Below, piece by piece: positions 37,935-47,500 of a stretch of DNA of 54,634 bases (positions are counted from its first letter, which is position 1; each line of letters opens with the position of its first letter). Origin of the DNA: Calothrix rhizosoleniae SC01. Lineage in GTDB: Bacteria; Cyanobacteriota; Cyanobacteriia; Cyanobacteriales; Nostocaceae. The DNA lies in NCBI RefSeq assembly GCF_900185595.1, contig NZ_FYBH01000034.1, positions 1-54,634 of the forward strand. The letters are read 5' to 3'. Made by a program: the position numbers and the translations under genes. The notes below the pieces were generated by a model, which saw only the letters and a list, made by a program, of their open reading frames with translations, was not told where the DNA came from and did no database searches.

Positions 37935-40900
37935 ATGAATAATCAACCAGAATCCCCCCAGTCCGTATCCCCTTTGCGTCGAGCCTTACTAGCATTAGAA
38001 AATATGCAGACCAAGATCGATGCCCTAGAATCAGCCAAGACAGAAGCGATCGCAATTGTCGGTATGGGGTGTCGTTTCCCTGGTGGTGCAGATCATCCTG
38101 ACGCTTTTTGGCAACTCTTACAAAACCGGACTGATGCAATTACGGAAGTCCCCCCAGAACGGTGGAATCATGCAGCTTACTACAGCCAGAACCCAGAAGC
38201 ACCGGGGAAGATTAATACCCGCTACGGGGGATTTGTGGGGGAAGTCGATCAATTTGATGCCCAATTTTTTGGCATTGCACCCCGTGAAGCTGTCAAACTC
38301 GACCCCCAACAACGGCTTTTATTAGAAGTCGTCTGGGAAGCCTTGGAATCGGGTAACATTGTCCCAGAAAAGTTATTGGGTAGCTTAACAGGGGTATTTA
38401 TTGGCATTAGCAGCTTTGATTATGCTATGGGTTTATTTGGGGGTGCATCTCCCAGTTGTATAGATGCTTATGCTGGTACAGGTACATTACTAAGTCCAGC
38501 TGCTGGACGGTTATCCTATATATTGGGCTTGAATGGTCCCTCAATGGTGGTAGACACTGCTTGTTCTTCCTCATTGTTAGCAGTACATTTAGCTTGTCAG
38601 AGCTTACGGAACCAAGAATGTAATTTAGCTTTGGCTGGCGGGGTGAATCGTTTACTTTCCCCAGCCTTGAGTATTAATTTTTCCCAAGCAGGAATGCTGT
38701 CCCCTGATGGGCGTTGTCAGACATTTGATCAGTCGGCGAATGGATTTGTGCGCTCTGAAGGCTGTGGGGTGATTGTTTTGAAGCGATTATCCACAGCCTT
38801 AGCCGATGGGGATCATATCTTAGGGTTGATTCAGGGTTCCGCCGTCAATCAAGATGGACGGAGTAGTGGTTTAACGGCTCCTAACGGTGTGGCTCAACAA
38901 GCTGTAATGCGTCAAGCCTTAGCTAATGCCAAAATTCAACCCTCCGAAGTTGATTATATCGAAGCCCACGGTACGGGCACCAGTTTAGGGGATCCCATTG
39001 AAGTTGGAGCTATAGGTGCAGTATTTACGGAGCGCCAGAATTCCCAACCCTTAATTATTGGTGCGGTGAAAACCAATATTGGTCATTTAGAAGCAGCAGC
39101 GGGAATTGCAGGTTTAATTAAAGTAGTGCTGTCATTGCAACACCAGGAGATCCCGGCAAATCTGCATTTTCACCAACCCAATCCTTATATTGATTGGCAT
39201 CAGCTAGGGGTGAAAGTACCTGTCAATCCCATTCCTTGGACATCGGGGACAAAACGCCGGATTGCGGGGGTGAGTGGTTTTGGTTTTGCGGGGACAAATG
39301 TACATGTGCTCTTGGAAGAAGCACCCCTAGAACAACCTCAAACTACGACAAAATTTAACATTCAAACAGAAGATGAGATTGAGCGTCCACTGCATTTGTT
39401 GACTTTGTCCGCAAAAACTGAGTCAGCGTTGCAGGAATTGGCACACAAGTATTGTCAGTATTTAGAAAACCATCCCCATGAAAAATTAGCTGATATTTGT
39501 TTTACAGCCAATACAGGGCGATCGCAGTTTCTTCATCGCCTAGGGGCGATCGCTTCTTCTGGGGTAGATTTACAGCAACAGTTACAAGCATTTAGCCAAG
39601 GGGAATCTGTCACCAACTTACTCAAGGGTCAGGTATCCAGAACTTCAGTGCCAAAAGTTGCTTTTTTCTTCTCTGGAGAAGGGTTAGGAGTCTCTAATTT
39701 GGAGGCGCAACTTTACCAGACTCAATGGACATTTCGCCAAGCATTAGGGCGTTGTGCAGATATTCTTTCCTTACCCAGCAGTGAAATTATCTCTGGAAAA
39801 ACTAGCAATCCGGTAAGTTTATTTGCCCTCGAATATGCCTTATTTCAATTGTGGCAATCTTGGGGAATTAAACCACATTTTGTGTTTGGTGATGGTGTGG
39901 GGGAATATGTTGCTGCTTGTGTCGCCGGAGTGTTCAGTTTAGTTGATGGCTTAAAATTAGTCGCCAATTTAGGAAAAGTAACTGGAGAGACAGCTGGTCA
40001 AATTGCCCAAAGTATTCAGTATGCTTCACCCCAAATTTCCTTAATTAATATATTGAATTATCCAGTCAATACAGCAGATTATTGGAGTCAAAAATTAATC
40101 GAGGAGAGTAGTTTAAATCATGAATCAAAAGATTTCAGCCAAGCCAATCAAACTGATGGTTTTTGTCTAGAAATTGGCCGGCAAGTGAGTTTATTTAGAG
40201 ATAATTTTCCATTGATTTGCGGTCAATCTGATTGGGAAGAATTATTGAAAATTTTGGCTCAACTTTATATCAATGGTGTGGCAGTAGATTGGCATGGATA
40301 CGATCAAGATTATGACCGTCATGCATTACAATTACCTACCTATCCTTGGCAGCGACAACGGTATTGGTTAGAAACAAAACAACCCCAATTACTTGTTAGT
40401 CAAGAAAATATTCCATTGGGTCATCCTTTAATTGGGAACAAATTAAATTCGCCTTTAAAAACAATTATCTTTCAATCAAGAATTAGCCCATCTGCTCCAG
40501 CTTATTTAGTAGACCATAGTGTTTATGAGAAAATTATTTTACCCGGAACTGCTTATTTTGAAATGGTATTAGCAGCAGGAAAAACAGTATTTAAATCAGA
40601 CAATTTCCTGGTAGAAGATTTAGTAATTCAACAGGCTTTAGAAGTTGTTGAAAATCAAGATAAGTTGGTGCAGACTGTGTTAACACCTGATGCTAATCAT
40701 GGTTATGAAGTGCAAATATTTAGCCAAGTTAGTCAGGAAGCAGTCCCGATAAACAAAATTTTCACCACCAAGGATGAAAATACCTCGAACCAACTCCCCA
40801 CTCCCGACTCCCCACTCCCTATTTTTGAGTCAGAGGAGTGGATACTGCACGTTCAAGGGAGACTGAAATCAGCGACCATCATTCCTCAGGAAATTAAAAC

Positions 40901-43900
40901 CAAATATCTCAATCGTCTCGAACCATCCTCAGAAATAGCCCTCAATAACTATTACCAAAATTTACAAACCCAAGGTATAGAATTAAAGACTAGTTTTCGC
41001 ACCCTCAAACAGCTTTGGGAACATGGGCAAACTATTTGTGGCTACATCGAATTACCAGAATTTTTACATGGAGAAATTGACCAATATATCATCCATCCAG
41101 TGTTATTAGATGGGGGATTGCAGGTAATTTCCGCAAGTCTGACTCATCAACAACCAAACCAAACTTATTTACCCATCGGTTTAGAAACACTGCAAATATA
41201 TGGACATCCCAGTAAAGCTTTATGGGTGGAGGTAGAACCACAACCAACCAGGAACAACAACACAACCACCTTAAGTTATGATATCCATTTATTTGATTTA
41301 AAAGGGCAAGCGATCGCTACTTTAACAGGGGTGGAATTTAAACCCGCCAGTTATCAAGCCTTATTGCATCAGCAACAAGCACCCTGGAAAAATTGGCTGT
41401 ATAAAATCCAGTGGGAACCACAAGTAGTTTTTGGTAATAGCCTCGGGGAAAATACCAAACCTAATCCCCAAGCAATTTGCCAAACTCTGACAGAGGACTT
41501 TACACCAACACCTCTGGGATCGGAACTGGCAACCTATGAACAAGCTCTGCAACAAATAAATCTTTTAGCAAGCAATTATATTTTATCAGCTTTTAGTCAA
41601 CTGGGATGTAAATGGCAAGTTGGTGAGAGATTTACCCCAGCAGATTTAGGACACACAATTGGTTTAACTGAGCCATACCAGCGTTTACTTAACCGCTTAC
41701 TAGAAATCTTAGCCCAGCATGGATACTTACAACCCGTGGCTCAAGGTTGGGAAGTCAAAGAAATTGCCCATATTCATCCAGAGCAACAAGCATCCCTACT
41801 ACTAGGAGAATATCCCATCGCCGCCGCCGAAATCACCTTGGTACAACGTTGTGGTGCCCAACTAGGGGATGTGCTGACTGGAAAATGTGACCCCGTACAA
41901 TTATTATTCCCTGACGGTGATTTTAGTACCACCAGCCATATTTATCAAGACTCGATTGTTGCCAAAATCTGGAATCAACTCGTCCAGAAAACAGTAAAAT
42001 TAGCGATCGCCCAATTACCCCAATATCGAGGAGTGCGTGTACTAGAAATTGGTGCCGGAACTGGGGGAACTACAGCTAATTTATTACCCGTGTTTAACCC
42101 CACTCAAACCCAGTATGTTTATAGCGACGTGGGAGCAGCTTTTCTGAATCTAGGGGCGAAAAAGTTTGCTGACTATGATTTTGTCAATTACCAAACCTTA
42201 GATATTGAAATTGACCCCAAAACCCAAGGTTTTACGCCAGGTGAGTACGATTTAATTGTGGCTGCTAACGTCCTCCATGCGACCACAGACATGGCACAAA
42301 CATTAGAAAATGTCAAGACTTTGTTAGCTCCTGGTGGCTTACTGATTATTTTAGAAGAAACCTTAGGACAGCCTTGGATTGATGTAACCTTTGGTTTAAC
42401 CACAGGATGGTGGAAATTTACCGATGTCGCCAATCGTAGTAATTATCCCTTACTCCCCACTGACAAATGGCTGAAAAAACTGTCTGATAGTGGCTTTGAC
42501 AATATTGCTAGTGTATTTCCGGAAATTGCCATCGGTGAAGAATACGGACAACCCAGTTTAATTTTAGCTCAAAAGAATGCTGTAAAAACTGATGGTAAGC
42601 AGCCAAGGAACTGGTTAATTTTTGCCGATGACAATGGTATAGCCCAAACCTTAGAGAAATCCTGGCAACATCAAGGTGACACCACTATTCTAGTGTTTCC
42701 TGGAAACAAATACACCCAGTTAAGTCCGAATCAATTCCAAATTAACCCGACTCATCCCCCAGACTTCCAGCAATTATTCAACGCCATTGGCTCAAAACCC
42801 TTACAAGGGATTGTCCATTGTTGGAGTTTGGATACTGTCACAACCCAATTACTCACCCCCAACTCCCTGGATACAGCTGCCGAATTAGGATGCGCCAGCA
42901 CCCTACATTTACTGCAAGCACTGACTAAAACTCCCCAACAGCAACCGCCTCGCCTGTGGTTAGTCACCCAAAATACTATACCCGTACCTCAGTTTAATTC
43001 AGCATTATCTGGTTTAGCTCAATCCTCCCTGTGGGGGATGGGAAAAGTCATCGCCTTAGAACACCCAGAATTTAATTGTGTGTGTGTAGATTTACCAGGT
43101 GAAGGGATAGATACAGATGTCTCGGCCTTATTGACAGAAATTTCTCAGCCCCCAACCGAAAAGCAAGTAGCCTTTCGTCAGGGACAGCGTTGGGTACCCA
43201 GATTAAAACGCCATGTGCCTAGTTTATCCCAGCCCGTCCAGCTCAACCGTAATAGTACTTATCTGATTACCGGTGGTTTAGGAGGGTTAGGCTTAGTTAT
43301 TGCCCACTGGTTAGTCCAGCAGGGAGTCAAACATCTGGTGCTAGTAGGGCGCACAGGGGCAACAGCATCAGCAAAACAAACTCTAGAGCAGCTAGAAAAA
43401 GCTGGTGCTCAAATCATTGTCAAACAAGCAGATGTTTCTCAACGGGAAGAAATCGCCGCAGTCCTAGCAGATATTGATGCTCCCCTGCCTCCCTTACGGG
43501 GAATTATTCATGCTGTAGGTGTGTTAGATGATGGCATGATTGAGCATTTATCTTGGGAGCGGTTTCACCGGGTGCTGGAGCCAAAAATAGCAGGTGCTTG
43601 GCATCTACATCAACTAACTCAACACCAGCCTTTAGACCATTTTGTCCTATTTTCTTCGGCAGCAGCTTTATTAGGAAATTCTGGTCAATCGAATCATGTG
43701 GCGGCGAATACTTTCCTGGATGCTTTAGCTAATCACCGGCGGACAATGGGTTTACCTGGCTTAAGTATTAACTGGGGTCCCTGGGCAGAAGTTGGGGCGG
43801 CGGCTCATCCCCAAAATAGCCAACAATGGGAAATGAAGGGTATGACCAGATTTACCCCCAGTCAAGGTTTGCAGGTATGGGAAGAGGTGTTAAATCAAGA

Positions 43901-44501
43901 TTTGACTCAAATAGGTGCTGTGGCAATTGATTGGTCTAAGTTTCTTTCCCAGGGAGCTACACCATTTTTCGCCCAAGTCATGCCCATCCAGGAGCAAGTA
44001 AAATCAAAATCAGGGGATTTTTTACAGCAATTACAACAAGTCTCACCGCAAAAACAGCGATCGCTCTTAGTTGATTATATCTGTAAGCAAATTACTAGTG
44101 TTTTAGGGTTAAATGCCACCGCAATTGATGTTAATCAAGGGTTCTTTGATATGGGTATGGATTCCCTTACATCCATCGAGTTTAGGAACCGACTGCAAAC
44201 TAATTTGCAATGCACCTTACCCTCAACCCTAGCATTTAAATATCCCACAGTAGACACCTTAGTCACCTACCTGATGGAGGAATTGTTGGTGCTGAATATT
44301 ACCAGTGAGCAAGAAGCACAGGGGAATGCCTCCTCCGTCATGCCGTTGAGCGAAGAATCCCCATCTGAACCTCCCCCTGCTCCCCAGCTTCTTAGTGAAT
44401 CCCAGGATGAATCGTCAACGGAAGAAGTTGCTAGCCTAGAGTCCCTATCAACAGACGAACTTGCCAATCTCCTCGCCCAAAAACTCACAAATATGGAATA
44501 G
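37935..44501 (+). CDS. Type I PKS module KS-(degenerate AT)-DH-MT-KR-ACP (PKS2)
   Basis: 2188 residues, starting two bases after the PKS1 stop. KS intact (Cys210 in DTACSSSL, His345 in EAHGTG). The AT region (573-762) is decayed: GQGSQ reads GEGLG, the GHSxG nucleophile motif reads GDGVG (Asp653, Gly654), and about 80 residues with the RGRLMQ, NGP and AFHS motifs are missing. The post-AT linker is kept. DH has His861 (DHSVYEKIILP) and DGGLQ near 1059. C-methyltransferase LEIGAGTGG near 1369. KR GGLGGLG near 1780, LDD, His near 1921 in place of Tyr. ACP Ser2077; C-terminal docking helix. A repeat-derived peptide (FTTKDENTS..LPTPDSPLPI) is inserted in the DH. Malonyl must reach this ACP in trans, or the module does not extend. 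Confidence 0.93.
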   Translation: MNNQPESPQSVSPLRRALLALENMQTKIDALESAKTEAIAIVGMGCRFPGGADHPDAFWQLLQNRTDAITEVPPERWNHAAYYSQNPEAPGKINTRYGGFVGEVDQFDAQFFGIAPREAVKLDPQQRLLLEVVWEALESGNIVPEKLLGSLTGVFIGISSFDYAMGLFGGASPSCIDAYAGTGTLLSPAAGRLSYILGLNGPSMVVDTACSSSLLAVHLACQSLRNQECNLALAGGVNRLLSPALSINFSQAGMLSPDGRCQTFDQSANGFVRSEGCGVIVLKRLSTALADGDHILGLIQGSAVNQDGRSSGLTAPNGVAQQAVMRQALANAKIQPSEVDYIEAHGTGTSLGDPIEVGAIGAVFTERQNSQPLIIGAVKTNIGHLEAAAGIAGLIKVVLSLQHQEIPANLHFHQPNPYIDWHQLGVKVPVNPIPWTSGTKRRIAGVSGFGFAGTNVHVLLEEAPLEQPQTTTKFNIQTEDEIERPLHLLTLSAKTESALQELAHKYCQYLENHPHEKLADICFTANTGRSQFLHRLGAIASSGVDLQQQLQAFSQGESVTNLLKGQVSRTSVPKVAFFFSGEGLGVSNLEAQLYQTQWTFRQALGRCADILSLPSSEIISGKTSNPVSLFALEYALFQLWQSWGIKPHFVFGDGVGEYVAACVAGVFSLVDGLKLVANLGKVTGETAGQIAQSIQYASPQISLINILNYPVNTADYWSQKLIEESSLNHESKDFSQANQTDGFCLEIGRQVSLFRDNFPLICGQSDWEELLKILAQLYINGVAVDWHGYDQDYDRHALQLPTYPWQRQRYWLETKQPQLLVSQENIPLGHPLIGNKLNSPLKTIIFQSRISPSAPAYLVDHSVYEKIILPGTAYFEMVLAAGKTVFKSDNFLVEDLVIQQALEVVENQDKLVQTVLTPDANHGYEVQIFSQVSQEAVPINKIFTTKDENTSNQLPTPDSPLPIFESEEWILHVQGRLKSATIIPQEIKTKYLNRLEPSSEIALNNYYQNLQTQGIELKTSFRTLKQLWEHGQTICGYIELPEFLHGEIDQYIIHPVLLDGGLQVISASLTHQQPNQTYLPIGLETLQIYGHPSKALWVEVEPQPTRNNNTTTLSYDIHLFDLKGQAIATLTGVEFKPASYQALLHQQQAPWKNWLYKIQWEPQVVFGNSLGENTKPNPQAICQTLTEDFTPTPLGSELATYEQALQQINLLASNYILSAFSQLGCKWQVGERFTPADLGHTIGLTEPYQRLLNRLLEILAQHGYLQPVAQGWEVKEIAHIHPEQQASLLLGEYPIAAAEITLVQRCGAQLGDVLTGKCDPVQLLFPDGDFSTTSHIYQDSIVAKIWNQLVQKTVKLAIAQLPQYRGVRVLEIGAGTGGTTANLLPVFNPTQTQYVYSDVGAAFLNLGAKKFADYDFVNYQTLDIEIDPKTQGFTPGEYDLIVAANVLHATTDMAQTLENVKTLLAPGGLLIILEETLGQPWIDVTFGLTTGWWKFTDVANRSNYPLLPTDKWLKKLSDSGFDNIASVFPEIAIGEEYGQPSLILAQKNAVKTDGKQPRNWLIFADDNGIAQTLEKSWQHQGDTTILVFPGNKYTQLSPNQFQINPTHPPDFQQLFNAIGSKPLQGIVHCWSLDTVTTQLLTPNSLDTAAELGCASTLHLLQALTKTPQQQPPRLWLVTQNTIPVPQFNSALSGLAQSSLWGMGKVIALEHPEFNCVCVDLPGEGIDTDVSALLTEISQPPTEKQVAFRQGQRWVPRLKRHVPSLSQPVQLNRNSTYLITGGLGGLGLVIAHWLVQQGVKHLVLVGRTGATASAKQTLEQLEKAGAQIIVKQADVSQREEIAAVLADIDAPLPPLRGIIHAVGVLDDGMIEHLSWERFHRVLEPKIAGAWHLHQLTQHQPLDHFVLFSSAAALLGNSGQSNHVAANTFLDALANHRRTMGLPGLSINWGPWAEVGAAAHPQNSQQWEMKGMTRFTPSQGLQVWEEVLNQDLTQIGAVAIDWSKFLSQGATPFFAQVMPIQEQVKSKSGDFLQQLQQVSPQKQRSLLVDYICKQITSVLGLNATAIDVNQGFFDMGMDSLTSIEFRNRLQTNLQCTLPSTLAFKYPTVDTLVTYLMEELLVLNITSEQEAQGNASSVMPLSEESPSEPPPAPQLLSESQDESSTEEVASLESLSTDELANLLAQKLTNME
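39654..40220 (+). other. Degenerate acyltransferase domain inside PKS2
   Basis: By comparison with the AT of PKS1, PKS3 and PKS6, the flanks align (FALEYALFQLWQSWGIKP and [15 protein letters not shown] are kept). The catalytic Ser is Gly654, the adjacent His is Asp653, and the oxyanion-region GQGSQ is GEGLG. The distance from the nucleophile position to the conserved YxSPQ segment is about 41 residues instead of about 121 in PKS1. The deletion is in frame, around 39980-40015. Confidence 0.9.
40753..40823 (+). repeat. Interspersed repeat inserted in frame in the DH domain of PKS2
   Basis: Plus-strand copy of the repeat in the ER of PKS4 (15123-15191). It has the identical core ACCACCAAGGATGAAAATAC and a shared CCCCACTCCCGACTCCCCAC tract, read in the same frame. 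It widens a DH surface loop between QEAVPI and SEEWILHV. Confidence 0.85.
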
Positions 44502-44547
44502 TTCCCAATTCATTAATTATCTCCGGCAAATCACCCTGAAATTTTTT

Positions 44548-47500
44548 ATGAGTAATCAATCCGTAGGCTTAGATTATCGCGCTCTCATGAAGGATGCGCT
44601 GGTAAAGCTAGAGAAAATGCAGTCCCAGCTAACTAGCATGGAGTCAGCCAAAACAGAACCCATTGCCATTATTGGTATGGGTTGCCGATTTCCTATGGCT
44701 GAAACTCCCGAAGCCTTTTGGCAAATGCTATGGAATGGGATAGACGCAGTCACGGAAATTCCTCAACAGCGATGGGATATTGAAAATTACTATGATGCCG
44801 ATCCCAGTCAACCAGGGAAAATGTATGCTCGGAGTGGGGGTTTTTTAGCACAAGTAGATGGCTTTGATGGTGATTTTTTTGGCTTAGCGCCCCGTGAAAT
44901 TAACCATATTGATCCTCAGCAACGGTTACTACTAGAAGTCTGTTGGGAAGCAATTGAAAGAGCAGGAATTTCCCCCAGTCGCCTCCAGGGTAGCCCCACG
45001 GGGGTGTTTATGGGAGTGATGAATCAAGATTATTCCCAATTTACCCATGACCCAACCCTAGTAGATATGCATACTGGAGCTGGCAATGGCAATAGTTTTC
45101 TTACAGGTCGCTTGTCCTATTTATTGGGATTACAAGGCCCAAGTATTACCCTTGATACTTCCTGTTCTTCCTCATTAGTGACAGTGCATTTGGCTTGTCA
45201 AAGTTTACGTAATCAAGAGTGTGATTTGGCACTATCTGGCGGGGTGAATTTAATTTTATCCCCCCTGACAACGGTGGTGGAATGTAAAGCCAGAATGCTA
45301 TCACCAGATGATCGCTGTAAGACTTTTGATGCAGATGCTAATGGATTTGTGCGCGGGGAAGGGTGTGGGGTAATTGTCCTCAAGCGACTATCAACTGCGA
45401 TCGCTGATCAAGATCATATTTTAGGGATTATACGGGGTTCGGCTGTGAATCACGATGGACGCAGCAGTGGTTTAACAGTTCCCAATCCTTTAGCCCAAGA
45501 AGCGGTGATTCTCCAAGCCCTGAAGGCGGCTCAAGTGGAACCAAATCAGGTGAGTTATATTGAAACCCACGGTACTGGCACATCCCTGGGGGATCCCATA
45601 GAAGTGGAGGCTTTAGCTGCTGTCTTTGGTAAAAATCGTCCCCAATCTCAGCCCTTAAGTATTGGTTCGGTGAAGACAAATATTGGTCATTTAGAAGGGG
45701 CGGCGGGAATCGCAGGGTTAATTAAAGTTGTGCTGTCATTGCAACATCAACAAATTCCCCCGCACCTACATTTGCAACAACCAAATTCCCAAATAGATTG
45801 GCAAAACTTACCCATGACAATCCCCACACAATTGCAAACATGGGTAAGTGAGCAACGGCGAATTGCTGGGGTTAGTTCCTTTGGCGCGAGTGGGACAAAT
45901 GCCCATATTGTGTTAGAAGAAGCCGCTTTAAAAATTCCCACTGCTGGGACACAAACCAACCGTCCCCTACACCTATTCACCCTATCAGCCAAAAATACCA
46001 CCGCCTTACAGGAGTTAGCCCAACGTTATCTTGATTACCTGGGGATGAATTCATCCCTAGCCGTAGCAGATATCTGCCATACTACCAATGTAGGGCGATC
46101 GCATTTTGATTACCGTTTGGGTATTGTTGCTAGTTCGGTGGCGGATATTACACTGCAACTATCTGAATTTGTCACCCAAGCAGGTAATGATCAAGTTAGC
46201 CCCTCACAGGAAAATCCCACAACCAAGCATAAAAATACTTCCTTCACTCCTTCCCTCCTTCCCTCCTTCCCTCTCGATTTTCAAGTTAGCAATAGGGCGA
46301 TCACTCAGACAAAAGCCCCGAAAATTGCCTATCTTTTTACTGGTCAAGGGTCACAGTATTGGGGTATGGGAGGAGAACTTTATCAAACTCAGCCTACTTT
46401 CCGTCAAGCACTTGATCTGTGCAATGAAATTCTCCGTCCCTATTTAGATGTTTCTTTACTGGATCTTCTGTATGCAGAGCCAAACCAGGATCAGTTACAA
46501 CAAACAGCATACACCCAACCGGCTTTATTTGCCATTGAATATGCCCTTTACCAATTATGGCAATCTTGGGGACTTCAAGCAGATGCCCTAGTTGGTCACA
46601 GTGTGGGAGAATACGTAGCGGCTTATGTGGCAGGGGTTTTTAGCTTAGAAGATGGGTTAAAGCTGATTGCTCACCGGGGTAAACTCATGCAGAGCCGTGG
46701 TGGTAAGGGGAAAATGGTGGCAGTCTGGGCAACGACCGAGGTTGTTGAGCAGGTAATTGCATCCTACCCTTCAGTGGCGGTGGCAGCTTACAATGGTGCA
46801 GCTAATGTTGTGATTTCTGGGGAAGCAAGTGCTGTTGACGAAATTGTTGCCACTCTCACAACACAGGGTATCAACAGCAAACCGTTAAAGGTATCTGAAG
46901 CTTTTCACTCTCCTTTAATGGAAAATATCCTACCTCAATTTGCTGAAATTGCCCAGGAAATTGATTATCACCATCCCCAGATTGATTTACTTTCCAACCT
47001 GACAGGAACATGGGTGAATCAAGAAGTCGCCAATGCAGATTATTGGGTGCAACATATTATTCAACCTGTGCGTTGGGTTGATAGTATAAATCAGTTAATC
47101 TTAGCAGGATATGATATTTTTCTGGAAGTTGGTGCCAACCCAACACTAACTACCTTAGGTAAATTTAGTTGGGAAGGGGAGCAAAAACAATGGTTAGCCA
47201 GTTTAAATCCTCGCCAATCTGATTGGCAACAACTTCTCCATAGTTTAGCCGCATTATATATTAGTGGAGTGCAAATAAATTGGGAAAAATTTGACCAAAA
47301 CTATCCCTACCGTCGTTTATCTTTGCCTACTTATCCTTGGCAACATCAAAGGTATTGGTTAGAAACTACCACCCCCAATTTATCCTCATCTCAATCACAA
47401 TCACCTATTATTAATTTATTAGTACAAGGAAATACTACAGAGTTAGCTAATCTCCTCAGTAGCACTGGCAATTTATCTGCTAGTGAGCAAGAATTACTGC

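Noticed and set aside
44461-44547. TTG start for PKS3 overlapping the end of PKS2
   Set aside because: It would add 29 residues with no docking-domain character; the ATG at 44548 gives the expected N-terminal coil.
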